Below are positions 4,930 through 5,334 of a DNA stretch of 5,334 bases, piece after piece (the stretch's first letter is position 1; every line of letters starts with the position of its first letter). The notes beneath the pieces are model-generated. The model did no database searches, was not told the DNA's origin, and was given only the letters and a program-made list of their open reading frames with translations. Source of the stretch: an uncultured Succinivibrio sp. (GTDB taxonomy: Bacteria; Pseudomonadota; Gammaproteobacteria; Enterobacterales; Succinivibrionaceae); assembly GCA_902772715.1 (NCBI GenBank), contig CACYBT010000045.1, positions 1 to 5,334 of the forward strand, in the 5' to 3' direction. Position numbers and translations under genes: made by a program.

Positions 4930-5334
4930 ATGGCGATACAGGATCGGATCTGGTATGACAAGATGGGATGGAAGAATCTGTTGCCGATTTTTCTGCTACT
5001 CCCTTTTTCTGTAATTTTCTATATTATTACCTTCATTAGGCGCAATCTATACAGATCTGGATTTTTAAAATCCTATAATCCGCGTGCTGTAGTTGTGGTT
5101 GTAGGAGGGATCAGTGTAGGTGGTACTGGCAAGACTCCTTTATGTATTGCGCTTATTGAACATTTTCAAAAAAAAGGCTACAAGGTGGGACTGCTTTCCC
5201 GCGGTTACCATGGGCATGCTAAGACATATCCCTATGAGGTCACAGTAGAGAGTTCTTATAAGGAGTGCGGAGATGAACCACTGCTTATCAAAAAACAGGT
5301 TGGCGACAAAGCCTTCGTGGTGGTTGATCCCATA
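4930..5334 (+). CDS. lpxK: Tetraacyldisaccharide 4'-kinase LpxK, N-terminal part (3' end outside window)
   Basis: LpxK phosphorylates the 4' position of the tetraacylated disaccharide to make lipid IVA, an essential step of lipid A synthesis at the inner face of the cytoplasmic membrane. The 135 visible codons begin with IWYDKMGWKN, then a hydrophobic membrane-anchoring helix (about 17-36) with the basic RR after it. The membrane-proximal RSGFLKSY follows, then the P-loop GISVGGTGKTP (60-70), SRGYHGHAK and GDEP(L)L, all typical of LpxK. The frame is open to the right edge, so about 60 percent of the gene is missing. It starts 16 bp after truB, in the same direction, and is likely in one operon with it. 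In many relatives lpxK follows msbA instead. Presence of this gene also confirms an LPS-bearing Gram-negative host. Confidence 0.95.
   Translation, partial: MAIQDRIWYDKMGWKNLLPIFLLLPFSVIFYIITFIRRNLYRSGFLKSYNPRAVVVVVGGISVGGTGKTPLCIALIEHFQKKGYKVGLLSRGYHGHAKTYPYEVTVESSYKECGDEPLLIKKQVGDKAFVVVDPI

Noticed and set aside
1..5334. CRISPR array, tRNA or rRNA genes
   Set aside because: No regularly spaced repeats of suitable length, no tRNA cloverleaf signature and no rRNA-like stretch were seen.

Overview
The window reads as chromosomal DNA of an AT-rich Gram-negative bacterium, most likely a gammaproteobacterium. It carries the C-terminal end of an outer-membrane porin, a TruB of usual gammaproteobacterial length and the start of lpxK (lipid A synthesis). 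An anaerobic enteric group such as the Succinivibrionaceae would fit the base composition and the style of the proteins, but that placement is inference only.

Layout, left to right: (1) 2-505, the end of a porin gene, closed by a strong intrinsic terminator (531-562). (2) 563 to about 1329, a group IIC intron inserted exactly at the end of the terminator T-run, the classic target of this class. It has the GTGCG 5' end, domain I landmarks, a candidate EBS1 loop that can pair with the T-run, a domain V/VI-like 3' end and a CTATCCGAT terminus. It has no intact reverse transcriptase gene. Domain IV holds only a short, stop-interrupted trace that resembles the N-terminal part of a group II reverse transcriptase. 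(3) 1330-1654, an AT-rich gap with a weak terminator-like hairpin and a good ribosome binding site at its end. (4) 1655-2434, a ParA/Soj-type partition ATPase with no ParB beside it. (5) 2421-3569 on the minus strand, a 382-residue protein whose C-terminal half looks like the flagellar master regulator FlhC (helix-turn-helix-like segment plus CxxC/CxxC zinc site). It converges on parA and overlaps it by 14 bp. (6) 3570-3938, a regulatory gap with a perfect 9-bp inverted repeat, a CRP/FNR-like dyad and a candidate truB promoter. (7) 3939-4913, truB, followed after 16 bp by (8) lpxK, which runs off the right edge.

The outer parts are ordinary housekeeping: porin, tRNA/RNA modification, lipid A. 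The middle (563 to about 3600) looks accessory: an intron lodged in a terminator, then an orphan ParA facing a large FlhC-like regulator. This middle part is the most interesting. The intron identification is well supported by several independent signals. The FlhC-like call, and any functional link between it and ParA, rest on pattern recognition and need profile searches.
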